NCBI GenBank assembly: GCA_016715195.1
Contig: JADKBB010000018.1
Span: 1 to 64,000, forward strand
DNA length: 64,000 nucleotides
Direction of reading: 5' to 3'
Source of the DNA: Candidatus Villigracilis proximus
GTDB lineage: Bacteria; Chloroflexota; Anaerolineae; Anaerolineales; Villigracilaceae
Numbering within the stretch: position 1 is the stretch's first letter; every line of letters begins with the position of its first letter. The notes beneath the pieces are model-generated. The model saw nothing but the letters and a program-made list of their open reading frames with translations. It did no database searches and was not told where the DNA came from. Shown here in pieces: positions 35,128 to 43,325 of the stretch. Position numbers and translations under genes: made by a program.

Positions 35128-37188
35128 ATGTTCGCAGAATTTGGATATGGCATTTTAGTGGTAGCTTTTCTGGTTGCGCTTTATAGCGTGGTTGCGGCAA
35201 TCTATGGCGCAACAAACAAATCGGCTTCTTTGGTTGAAAGCGCGCGGCGCGCCATGCTGCTGACATTTCCGCTGATCTCCATCGCGGCCGCATCTTTGAT
35301 CTATCTATTGGTCAACGATCATTATGAAGTTTCATTCGTGTACGAAGTGACCAGCCGCAGTATGCCCACCTACCTCAAGATCACAGCCTGGTGGGGCGGA
35401 CAAGCCGGCTCGCTCGTATTTTGGTCTTTTCTTCTTTCCGCCTTCGCATCTGCAGTCACTCTGCGCAAATGGGAGCGCGATATCGAATTTCTGCCGTGGG
35501 TGATCGTGGTCTGTTCTGTCACACTGATTTTCTTCCTCGGCCTGGTGATCTTCTACGAAAATCCATTCACACGCTTTTGGCTGGTCGGTGGAAATGTAGA
35601 ACCGCACATGTTCGCCCCCTTAAATGCGACTCTCTTCACTGCTCAAGATGGGCAGGGATTGAATCCGCTTCTACGCCACCCGGGCATGGTCATTCATCCG
35701 CCCATGCTTTATCTTGGCTTCGTCTCCTACGTGATCCCATACGCCTTCGCCATGGCCGCGCTCATCACCGGCCGCACTGATGATCGTTGGATCCGCCTCA
35801 CCCGCCGCTGGTCTTTGTGGGCCTGGCTCTTCCTCTCCTTCGGCCTCGTGCTCGGCGGACGTTGGGCTTACGATGTATTAGGCTGGGGCGGTTATTGGGG
35901 CTGGGACCCGGTTGAGATCGCGGCCTTCATGCCGTGGCTGACAGGTACCGCATTTTTACATTCTGTCATGATCCAGGAAAAGCGCGGTCTGCTCAAACAC
36001 TGGAACATGATCCTCGTCATTTTGACCTACTCCTTGGTTATCTTCGGAACCTTCCTGACACGTTCTGGTGTGCTTTCCTCAGTTCATGCCTTTGCCAACA
36101 GTCCGATCGGACCATTGTTCATGGGCTTTGTCAGTCTCTCGTTGATCGTCTCCATTGCGCTGGTGATCTGGCGCTGGCCTGACCTGCAAAGTGAAACTGA
36201 AATGAAGTCCATGCTCTCACGAGAAGCATTATTCCTTCTGAATAACCTGCTCTTCATGAGTATTCTTGTTGTCTGCTTCTGGGGCGTGATCTTCCCCCTC
36301 GCTTCAGAATTATTCACTGGACAAAAGATAACGGTAGGCCCGCCCTTCTATGAACGCGCTACAGCTCCCCTCTTCTCAGCTTTACTCTTCCTGATGGCGG
36401 TTGCTCCACTCTCTGCCTGGGGACATTCCACCGTACAGACTCTGGGCCGCGCCATGTGGAAATCCGCTGTCGCCGCCTCGATCGTGACCGTGATCCTGTT
36501 CTTCACTTACACCAGCAAGATCGGCGCTTTGATCGGGTTCTTCCTCGTTACGCTCATCTTGTTCGTCACCTTTCAGGAATTCTGGCGCGGCGCACGCGCG
36601 CGTCAAAAAGTGCAAGGCGAAAATTTCTTCACTGCACTCTCACGCCTGATGGGACGTAACCGCCGGCGCTATGGCGGATACATCATCCATATCAGTATGG
36701 CATTGATGGCAATCGGCATCCTCGGTATTGAAATATTCCAGACCTCCACCCAGGGACTGCTCGCTCAAGGCGAAGAACTGGAAATCGCAGGCTACACCGT
36801 AAAATATCGTGAACTCGCTTCATGGGATGATGCAGGCAAAGGCGTGAACTTCACCCGCGCAACTGTGGATATCTATGAAAACGGAATCTATCTCGGTGAA
36901 CTTAACCCGCGCATTGACTATTACTTCGACTCACAACAAAACATGACCATCCCTGGAAACCGCTCCACGTTTCGAGATGACCTGTACATCCTGCTTGTAG
37001 ACTGGCAGCCTGTATCCAACATGGGCGCGACCTTCAAAATATACGTTAACCCATTGGTCAACTGGTTGTGGATCGGCAGTTTGCTATTCCTGGTCGGCAT
37101 TATTTTTGCAGCATGGCCCGATCATGACCCGGCAGAAGAACCAGTCCGCAATGTACGTCGGGTGGGTCAATCCAGCGCGGCGGATTAA
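35128..37188 (+). CDS. ccmF: heme lyase CcmF
   Basis: 686 residues, many membrane segments. The tryptophan-rich heme-handling signature is GWGGYWGWDPVEIAAFMPWL; histidines in RHPGMVIHPPMLYLGFVSY are typical. The large periplasmic loop near the C terminus (about 540-640) is present. It transfers heme from CcmE to apocytochrome. Full family length. Confidence 0.96.
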   Translation: MFAEFGYGILVVAFLVALYSVVAAIYGATNKSASLVESARRAMLLTFPLISIAAASLIYLLVNDHYEVSFVYEVTSRSMPTYLKITAWWGGQAGSLVFWSFLLSAFASAVTLRKWERDIEFLPWVIVVCSVTLIFFLGLVIFYENPFTRFWLVGGNVEPHMFAPLNATLFTAQDGQGLNPLLRHPGMVIHPPMLYLGFVSYVIPYAFAMAALITGRTDDRWIRLTRRWSLWAWLFLSFGLVLGGRWAYDVLGWGGYWGWDPVEIAAFMPWLTGTAFLHSVMIQEKRGLLKHWNMILVILTYSLVIFGTFLTRSGVLSSVHAFANSPIGPLFMGFVSLSLIVSIALVIWRWPDLQSETEMKSMLSREALFLLNNLLFMSILVVCFWGVIFPLASELFTGQKITVGPPFYERATAPLFSALLFLMAVAPLSAWGHSTVQTLGRAMWKSAVAASIVTVILFFTYTSKIGALIGFFLVTLILFVTFQEFWRGARARQKVQGENFFTALSRLMGRNRRRYGGYIIHISMALMAIGILGIEIFQTSTQGLLAQGEELEIAGYTVKYRELASWDDAGKGVNFTRATVDIYENGIYLGELNPRIDYYFDSQQNMTIPGNRSTFRDDLYILLVDWQPVSNMGATFKIYVNPLVNWLWIGSLLFLVGIIFAAWPDHDPAEEPVRNVRRVGQSSAAD

Positions 37189-37200
37189 TAAAATAAGTCA

Positions 37201-37244
37201 AAGGTTAAAAATTGAAAGTCTTGCGGCTTTCAATTTTTAACCTT
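37201..37244. repeat. hairpin between ccmF and ccmH
   Basis: AAGGTTAAAAATTGAAAG (37201-37218) has a perfect 18-base inverse at 37227-37244; loop TCTTGCGG. AAGTC/GACTT extends it outward. Same style as the repeat at 20919. Confidence 0.8.
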
Positions 37245-37264
37245 CGACTTTCTGGAGATAGCCA

Positions 37265-37744
37265 ATGAAAAAAATATTACTCACCCTTGCTCTTACATTC
37301 CTACTCAGTTTGTTTACCAGCGTTGTCTTTGCACAAGACCCCACTCCCTCTGATGATGAAGTCAATGCTGTGGCAAGCCAGCTTTACTGCCCCGTCTGCG
37401 AGAGCACGCCGCTGGATGTATGCCCGACCGAAGCCTGCCGCCAATGGCGAGATTTGATCCGTCAGCAATTGGCTGACGGCATGACCGAAGACCAGATCAA
37501 ACAGTATTTTGTTGATAACTACGGCGCGCGCGTTTTGGCCGAACCGCCAAAACAAGGCTCGTACTGGCTCTTCTATATCCTGCCGCCTGTGATCATCCTT
37601 GCCGGCGCGATCATCCTCTTCCGCTCACTCAAAGCGTGGACAAAGCCCATCGCGGCTCCAGCAAGCAGCGGCGCAGAACGAAGCGAACCGTCTAAAGATG
37701 AATATGTCTCAAAGTTTGAAGAAGAATTAAAGAAAAGAAAATAA
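37265..37744 (+). CDS. ccmH: cytochrome c maturation protein CcmH (CcmL type)
   Basis: 159 residues. Signal peptide ending VVFAQ, then the thiol motif in ASQLYCPVCESTPLDVC, which reduces the CxxCH of apocytochromes, and a helical domain LADGMTEDQIKQYFVDNYGARVL. A C-terminal membrane helix (ILPPVIILAGAIILFRSL) follows. Presence of this protein means that the system is not the reduced form lacking CcmH, despite the CxxxY CcmE. Confidence 0.93.
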   Translation: MKKILLTLALTFLLSLFTSVVFAQDPTPSDDEVNAVASQLYCPVCESTPLDVCPTEACRQWRDLIRQQLADGMTEDQIKQYFVDNYGARVLAEPPKQGSYWLFYILPPVIILAGAIILFRSLKAWTKPIAAPASSGAERSEPSKDEYVSKFEEELKKRK

Positions 37745-37751
37745 TCACAAC

Positions 37752-37793
37752 AGACCTGACAGGTTTCCGAAATACTTTTATGATGTCAGGTCT
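37752..37793. repeat. hairpin repeat (AGACCTGACAGG family)
   Basis: AGACCTGACA (37752-37761) and TGTCAGGTCT (37784-37793) are exact inverses. The text ACCTGACAGGTTT resembles words in the E2 linker near 55580-55630. Confidence 0.7.
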
Positions 37794-37809
37794 TTAATTG
37801 GAGAATGTT

Positions 37810-38376
37810 ATGACTGAAACAACCAACCCCAAACGCGGGGTGCCCATTTGGGTGCAGATCGCCATCTGGTTATTTATTGCGGCTCTGCTTGCCCTGGTGG
37901 GTGTCACACTTAGCAAACGTCAGCAGGGAACGGTACAGCCCGGCGACACGATCCCAAATTTCACATTGCCTTTGTTTAGCGGGTATGAATATGAAGGCCA
38001 AAACGAAGTTAAGCTCTCGGCCTTTGAAGGCAAACTGGTCGTGCTTAATTTTTGGGCTTCGTGGTGCAAACCCTGCGAACAGGAAGCCGCCGAACTGGAA
38101 GAAGCCTGGGAATACTACGAACCCAATGGAGATGTGGTCTTCCTCGGCGTGGACTATGTGGATACTGAGCCCGAAGCACGCGCCTACTTAAAAAAATTCG
38201 GCATCACATTTTTCAACGGCCCCGATATGGGAACCAAGATCTCACAGATATTCCGCGTGCGCGGCGTACCTGAAACATATTTCATCGATCAAAGCGGAAC
38301 ATTGTATTATGTAAAAGTCGGACCGTTCGTTTCCGTGGACGAGATCAAATCCATCATTGACCAAAAACTCCCCTAA
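37810..38376 (+). CDS. thiol-disulfide oxidoreductase of CcmG/ResA/TlpA type
   Basis: 188 residues. Membrane anchor IAIWLFIAALLALVGVTL, then a thioredoxin fold with the active site NFWASWCKPCEQEA and a cis-proline segment RVRGVPETYFIDQSG. It keeps apocytochrome cysteines or CcmH reduced on the outside. I start it at ATG 37810 with GGAG seven bases upstream; the TTG at 37798 is not needed. In the ccm operon between ccmH and a CcmI-like gene. Confidence 0.93.
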   Translation: MTETTNPKRGVPIWVQIAIWLFIAALLALVGVTLSKRQQGTVQPGDTIPNFTLPLFSGYEYEGQNEVKLSAFEGKLVVLNFWASWCKPCEQEAAELEEAWEYYEPNGDVVFLGVDYVDTEPEARAYLKKFGITFFNGPDMGTKISQIFRVRGVPETYFIDQSGTLYYVKVGPFVSVDEIKSIIDQKLP

Positions 38377-38385
38377 GGCGGACAC

Positions 38386-38898
38386 ATGGAACTAGGCACA
38401 ATCTTTCTTATCCTGGCTGTGATCGTGATCGTTGGCATATATCTGTACGCGCCATTCACAACACGCGCACGCCGCAATCGTGTAAACGAATCACATGAAG
38501 TCTCCGCCTTAAAAGCGGAACGTGACCGCGTGATCAACTCACTGCAAGAACTTGATTTTGATTTCAACCTCGGCAAAATCCCTGCGGGAGAATACCCCGA
38601 TCAACGCGCCGCTCTTTTACAAAAAGGCGCGGATATTCTACGCAAACTCGATGAACTCGCGCCCGTATCTTCATCAGCGCTCAATGCTGAAGCGCGCATT
38701 GAAAAAGCCACAGCCGCAGGCCGCGCCGACGCAGCCACCTCCCGCCCACTGGCAGACAACGACGATGATCTCGAATCGATGATCTCAGCCCGCCGCAAAC
38801 AACACAAAAGCAAATCTGCCGGCTTCTGCCCGAAATGCGGCAAGCCTGTATTGATATCCGATAAATTTTGCCCGGCTTGCGGAAAATCATTAAACTAA
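38386..38898 (+). CDS. CcmI-like membrane protein with C-terminal zinc ribbon
   Basis: 170 residues. N-terminal helix LGTIFLILAVIVIVGIYLYAP, a coiled-coil-like segment (HEVSALKAERDRVINSLQELDFDFNLGKI) as in the N-terminal part of CcmI, a Glu/Ala-rich stretch, and a zinc ribbon CPKCGKPVLISDKFCPACGK at the end. The TPR part of true CcmI is absent. Position in the ccm operon suggests a chaperone role for apocytochromes. Confidence 0.75.
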   Translation: MELGTIFLILAVIVIVGIYLYAPFTTRARRNRVNESHEVSALKAERDRVINSLQELDFDFNLGKIPAGEYPDQRAALLQKGADILRKLDELAPVSSSALNAEARIEKATAAGRADAATSRPLADNDDDLESMISARRKQHKSKSAGFCPKCGKPVLISDKFCPACGKSLN

Positions 38899-38937
38899 CG
38901 TTGAACGTTAACCGTTTCGCGCTCCCTTGAGGAATTC

Positions 38938-40818
38938 ATGAAATTACGCCACACCTTACTTTTAGCGACCATCGCCGTTCTTCTCACCGCATGTAACTTT
39001 ACCCTCGCGGAAGATGTCACCCCTCCACCCGGATACGTGCCCCCCACCCCAATGCCCACCATGGGGCCGCTTTATCCTGCCAGCGCACCAAACCCAGCCA
39101 ACGGCGCGATCATCTATGTTGAAAAATGCGCGCCCTGTCACGGTGATACCGGGTTAGGCGACGGCGAACAAGGCAAACAATTACCGGTCACGGTCATTCC
39201 AATTGGTTTACCTGAAACCGCGAGCAAGGCGCTCCCATCTGCCTGGTACACACAAGTCACACAAGGCAACCTCGACCGCTTCATGCCGCCCTTCGCAAGT
39301 TTGAACGATCAGGAACGCTGGGATGTCGTGGCCTTCGCGCTCACCTTGCACACCACCCCTGAACAGGTCGAAACCGGTAAATCTCTTTTTGAAACCGCCT
39401 GCGCCGACTGTGCCAAAAATTTCAGCAACCTCGAAATGATGTCTGCGCTTTCTGAAAATGATCTCATTCGAATCATCAAAGAAGGCAAAGGCGACATTCC
39501 TGCTTTTGGAAAAGATTTTTCAGATGACGAAGCACTGGCCGTCGCAATGTACCTGCGGACTTTGACCTTCGCCACGCTTCTTCCCACCCCGACAGTTGCT
39601 TCGGCTACCGAAACACCACTCAGCGCCGACGCAGAGACTCCGTCCGCTGAGATACTGCCCGTTGATGGCACACAAGTTACAGGTACGCCTGAAGCGGTTA
39701 TCGTCGAGGGCATCGGGAATGTCAGCGGCTCCATCGCAAACTTAACCGGCGCAGACCTTCCATCTGACATTAAAATTAAATTGACCGCTTTTGAACATGG
39801 CGCTGATCCAAATGCCGGGCCGCAGGAAACAGCCTCTTTTGAATCAACTGTCAATCCAGATGGAACCTATTTATTCGAGAATATCAACATCCCTGAAGGC
39901 ATCATTTACATCGCAGAAGTGGAAGTGAATGGACTCACCTATCAATCAGGATTTGCGATCGCGGAAGCCGGCATGACAGAATTGGTCATCGCGCCCATTA
40001 CGGTATATGCCACCACCGAAGAGTTCACAGCCTTAAGAGTTGACTCGCTGCAGATGTACTTTGATTTTGCCGGTGAAGGTTCTGCGCAAATCTTCGCGGT
40101 GTATTCCATTACCAACACCAGTGATAAAACTGTGATCATCAACATGGGCGAAGATCAGGAAGTTCCATTCATTGCCTTCCCCGAAGGCGCAGAAGCGCTC
40201 GGCTACGAAGCCGCCCAGGATAGCGCCGCTTTCCTGCCAACCGCAGATGGATTTGCGATGCCGCCCAGCGAAACCCCTTATGGCCTGATCGCGTTCGCAT
40301 CCATTCCGAAGGCCAAAGAAATTGTGATCTCACAGGCTGCTCTTTTGCCCATTGGCGAATTAACTTTGTTCCTGCCCGAAGGCGTTGAAGCAAACGGCCA
40401 AACTCTTACCGATGGCGGTGTTCAAGCCATACAAACCACGAACTTCCATATTTATACAGGCGGCGCCGCCAATGAAGGCGATCAGATCGAATTCACTTTG
40501 ACCGGCGAACCCGCAGACTCAACCGCTGTCAACCCGGATGTAACGCAGAATCAGACTCTCTTGATCGGCATCGGCGGACTCGGTGTGGCATTAATCCTCG
40601 CCGGCGCATGGATGTTTTTACGTGACAATCGCAAAGCCGCAGATGAAGATGAAGTGGAAGAAGAAGACGATGATGATGAGTTTGAAGACTCAGAATCATT
40701 AATGGATGCCATCATTGCGCTTGATGATCTGCACCGCGCAGGCAAACTCTCTGATGAAGCCTATCAACAACGCCGCGCTGAGCTAAAGAATGCGTTGAAG
40801 AGAAAGGGTAATTTGTAA
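38938..40818 (+). CDS. cytochrome c lipoprotein with large beta domain and membrane anchor
   Basis: 626 residues. Lipobox LLTAC; first cytochrome c domain with CAPCHGDTGLGDG (heme) and MPPFASL. A second c-type-like domain follows at about 150-215, but its motif reads CADCA, lacking the heme histidine. Then a Thr-rich linker, an extracellular beta-sandwich region to about 530, a membrane helix (LLIGIGGLGVALILAGAWMF), an acidic patch, and a SHOCT-like tail (IALDDLHRAGKLSDEAYQQR). It sits inside the ccm operon, so it may be an important client cytochrome. Confidence 0.8.
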   Translation: MKLRHTLLLATIAVLLTACNFTLAEDVTPPPGYVPPTPMPTMGPLYPASAPNPANGAIIYVEKCAPCHGDTGLGDGEQGKQLPVTVIPIGLPETASKALPSAWYTQVTQGNLDRFMPPFASLNDQERWDVVAFALTLHTTPEQVETGKSLFETACADCAKNFSNLEMMSALSENDLIRIIKEGKGDIPAFGKDFSDDEALAVAMYLRTLTFATLLPTPTVASATETPLSADAETPSAEILPVDGTQVTGTPEAVIVEGIGNVSGSIANLTGADLPSDIKIKLTAFEHGADPNAGPQETASFESTVNPDGTYLFENINIPEGIIYIAEVEVNGLTYQSGFAIAEAGMTELVIAPITVYATTEEFTALRVDSLQMYFDFAGEGSAQIFAVYSITNTSDKTVIINMGEDQEVPFIAFPEGAEALGYEAAQDSAAFLPTADGFAMPPSETPYGLIAFASIPKAKEIVISQAALLPIGELTLFLPEGVEANGQTLTDGGVQAIQTTNFHIYTGGAANEGDQIEFTLTGEPADSTAVNPDVTQNQTLLIGIGGLGVALILAGAWMFLRDNRKAADEDEVEEEDDDDEFEDSESLMDAIIALDDLHRAGKLSDEAYQQRRAELKNALKRKGNL

Positions 40819-40851
40819 CCGGGAATTCCCATTACAAATTACGAATTCCTC

Positions 40852-41550
40852 ATGATTGAAGTAAAAAAACTCGTCAAACGTTTTGGGCTTAAGATCATCC
40901 TGCGCGGACTGGATTTTTCCGTGGAGCCGGGTGAGTTTGTGGCTTTGCTCGGTCCGAACGGCGCAGGCAAAACCACCTTCCTGCGTATTCTTGCCACACT
41001 CTCACGCCCATCTCTGGGCGAAGTAAAAGTGGCTGGTTATAACCTGCCGGCGCAGTCGGCACAAGTCCGCGCAAAATTAGGCGTGGTATCTCATCTGCCT
41101 TTGTTATATCCAGACCTGACTGCGGAAGAAAATCTGCTTTTCTACGGGCGTATGTATGGCGTTGAAAATATGTCTGCCCGCATCACCGAAGTTCTGGAAA
41201 TGGTCGGCCTTGAAAATCGCCGCAAAGATTTAGTGCGCACTTTTTCACGCGGTATGCAGCAACGCCTTGCCATTGGCCGCGCCGTGATCCACGACCCCGA
41301 AGTGATGTTATTCGATGAACCTTACACGGGTCTTGATCAAGATGCCTCCGAAATGCTGGATGAAGTGCTGCGTTCTGTTGCAGCCAAAGGCCGCACCGTG
41401 GTAATGACGTCACATGATCTGGCCCGCGCCGAAGACCTCGCCACCCGTTTTGACATCCTTTCGCGGGGTGTGATCACTGCCTCAACCACACAAAAGAAGT
41501 TAAAGAAAACCAATCTGCTTGCATTCTATAAAGAGTCTCTTGAAGCATAA
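40852..41550 (+). CDS. ccmA: ABC transporter ATP-binding protein CcmA
   Basis: 232 residues. Walker A LLGPNGAGKTTFLRIL, signature FSRGMQQRLAIGRA, Walker B VMLFDEPYTGLDQ. With CcmB and CcmC it forms the ABC complex that releases holo-CcmE. Its stop is 12 bases from ccmB. Motif order and length are normal; the ABC signature reads FSRGMQ in place of LSGGQ, as is usual in CcmA. Confidence 0.93.
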   Translation: MIEVKKLVKRFGLKIILRGLDFSVEPGEFVALLGPNGAGKTTFLRILATLSRPSLGEVKVAGYNLPAQSAQVRAKLGVVSHLPLLYPDLTAEENLLFYGRMYGVENMSARITEVLEMVGLENRRKDLVRTFSRGMQQRLAIGRAVIHDPEVMLFDEPYTGLDQDASEMLDEVLRSVAAKGRTVVMTSHDLARAEDLATRFDILSRGVITASTTQKKLKKTNLLAFYKESLEA

Positions 41551-41562
41551 CGAAACATACCC

Positions 41563-42249
41563 ATGAAGACATCCTCTCCATCTCTCTTAAAAGCAACACT
41601 TGCAATCGTGCGAAAAGACCTCGCCGCCGAATTTCGCTCGTTTGAAATGATCTCTGCGATGCTGGTCTTTTCCCTGCTGGTCATCATCATCTTCAACTTT
41701 GCGCTGGAGTTGGATATCAAAACACGTCAATCAGTTACTGCGGGCGTCTTATGGACAACCTTTGCCTTTGCCGGCACACTCGGACTCAACCGCTCCATGT
41801 CTGTTGAAAAAGACCGCGGCTGTATGGACGGCCTGCTGCTCGCACCTGTAGACCGCTCGGCCATTTATTTTGGCAAAGCCATCAGCAACCTGACCTTCAT
41901 GCTGGTGGTGGAAGCCATTATTCTGCCGGTATACAGCATGTTATACAATGTAAATCTATTTCGGATCGACCTGGTCGGCGTCATCCTGCTTGGCTCCATT
42001 GGATATACGGCAGTCGGCACGTTGCTCTCAACCATGTCTGCTCAAACACGCACACGGGAAATATTATTGCCCATCCTGTTGTTCCCAGTTGCCATTCCAG
42101 TTCTTTTGGCGGCCGTCAAAGCCAGCGGCGGATTACTAACAGGCGCGGAATTTTCAGAGATACTCACCCCGCTGAATATTCTCATCGTGTACGATGTGAT
42201 CTTCATTGCCGTCGCATTCATGGTATTTGATTTTGTTGTTGAAGAATAA
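41563..42249 (+). CDS. ccmB: heme exporter membrane protein CcmB
   Basis: 228 residues, six predicted membrane segments. Typical CcmB text: ATLAIVRKDLAAEFRSFE at the start, TTFAFAGTLGLNRSMSVEKDRGCMDGLLLAP in the middle (two pieces), LLSTMSAQTRTREILLPILLFP later. Partner of CcmA. Confidence 0.93.
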   Translation: MKTSSPSLLKATLAIVRKDLAAEFRSFEMISAMLVFSLLVIIIFNFALELDIKTRQSVTAGVLWTTFAFAGTLGLNRSMSVEKDRGCMDGLLLAPVDRSAIYFGKAISNLTFMLVVEAIILPVYSMLYNVNLFRIDLVGVILLGSIGYTAVGTLLSTMSAQTRTREILLPILLFPVAIPVLLAAVKASGGLLTGAEFSEILTPLNILIVYDVIFIAVAFMVFDFVVEE

Positions 42250-42353
42250 AAAAACTGCAAAATCTACATTGTCAAAAAACCGGCTTCTCAGGTATTTTTA
42301 TATCAAATCAAGTTTAATGAACCGTACACAAATCTTATAAAGGAGTTCATTCA

Positions 42354-43052
42354 ATGCAATCCAAACCAATCGCACTCACAATTTTGGATATTATTTCAAT
42401 CATTGTTCTCGGTGTTGCCGCCTACCTCTCACTTTTCTTTGCCCCCACCGAAGCCGTCATGGGACAGGTTCAGCGCGTCTTCTACTTTCATGTCGGCACC
42501 GCCTGGGTCGGCCTGCTCGGTTTTATCCTCGCCGCAGCAGCGGGCATCGCCTACCTCGTCACAAAAAACATGGCATGGGATCGTTTTGAAGTGGCCGCCG
42601 TGGAAGTCAGCACCATGTTCTTTTTCATTACCATCGTGCTTGGTTCCATTTGGGCCCGCCCCGCCTGGAACACCTGGTGGACATGGGACCCGCGCCTCAC
42701 CACCGCCGCAGTCACCGAACTGATCTATATCGCCTACTTTATGCTGCGTCAGGGAATTGATGACCCCGAAAAACGCGCGCGCTTCGGCGCCGTCTACACC
42801 TTGCTCGGCGGCCTTAGCGCACCGATCACCTTCATGGTCATTCGCCTCTTCCGCACCATTCACCCGGTCGTCATTGGCAGCGCAAGCGCCGAAGCTCAAG
42901 GCGGCTTTGACATGACCAGCGATATGAAAGTGGCCTTCTTCTTCGCCCTCTTCGCCTTCACCGTCATCTTCATTGACCTGATGTGGAACCGCATCCGCCT
43001 GGGTCAGCTCGAAGAAAGCGTTGAACAGCTAAAACTCAACGTCGCAATCTGA
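42354..43052 (+). CDS. ccmC: heme-handling membrane protein CcmC
   Basis: 232 residues, six membrane segments. The tryptophan-rich signature is WNTWWTWDPRLTTAAVTELI; external histidines are in QRVFYFHVGTAWVG and FRTIHPVVIG. It attaches heme to CcmE. About 105 bases separate it from ccmB; AAGGAG precedes the start. Confidence 0.95.
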   Translation: MQSKPIALTILDIISIIVLGVAAYLSLFFAPTEAVMGQVQRVFYFHVGTAWVGLLGFILAAAAGIAYLVTKNMAWDRFEVAAVEVSTMFFFITIVLGSIWARPAWNTWWTWDPRLTTAAVTELIYIAYFMLRQGIDDPEKRARFGAVYTLLGGLSAPITFMVIRLFRTIHPVVIGSASAEAQGGFDMTSDMKVAFFFALFAFTVIFIDLMWNRIRLGQLEESVEQLKLNVAI

Positions 43053-43078
43053 ACCTAACACAAAAAACGGAGAACACC

Positions 43079-43276
43079 ATGTTCCTAGAAACCATGCCCG
43101 ACACCTCAGCCTACATGATCGCAGGCTTCGGTATTTCCTTTGCAGTCATGGGCATATATGTGCTCAGTATGTATCTGCGAAATACCAACCTAAAACGTGA
43201 CGCGGAAATGCTCAAATCTTTACAAGCCGAAAACGAAAAGTCAAAAGCAAAGCCCAAACCGAACAAAAAGAAATAG
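43079..43276 (+). CDS. ccmD: CcmD-like small membrane protein
   Basis: 65 residues: one membrane helix (YMIAGFGISFAVMGIYVLSMYL) and a lysine-rich cytoplasmic tail. Size, topology and place directly after ccmC fit CcmD, which helps release holo-CcmE. Last gene of the operon. Confidence 0.85.
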   Translation: MFLETMPDTSAYMIAGFGISFAVMGIYVLSMYLRNTNLKRDAEMLKSLQAENEKSKAKPKPNKKK

Positions 43277-43288
43277 ACAGAACGAGAC

Positions 43289-43322
43289 AAAGTCCGCTAT
43301 AATCAAAGCGGACTTTATTTTT
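43289..43322 (+). terminator. terminator of the ccm operon
   Basis: AAAGTCCGC (43289-43297) and GCGGACTTT (43308-43316), then ATTTTTT. The loop holds TATAAT (43298-43303) with TAGACA 18 bases upstream, so a promoter for the next gene may lie within the terminator. Confidence 0.85.
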
Positions 43323-43325
43323 TCC

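Noticed and set aside
37195..37793. CRISPR-like array from the hairpins in the ccm operon
   Set aside because: Repeats differ in sequence, are palindromes with short loops and have genes between them; there are no regular spacers and no cas genes.
43197..43325. Upstream extension of the transglycosylase-like gene
   Set aside because: It overlaps ccmD and the terminator; the signal peptide starts at 43326.
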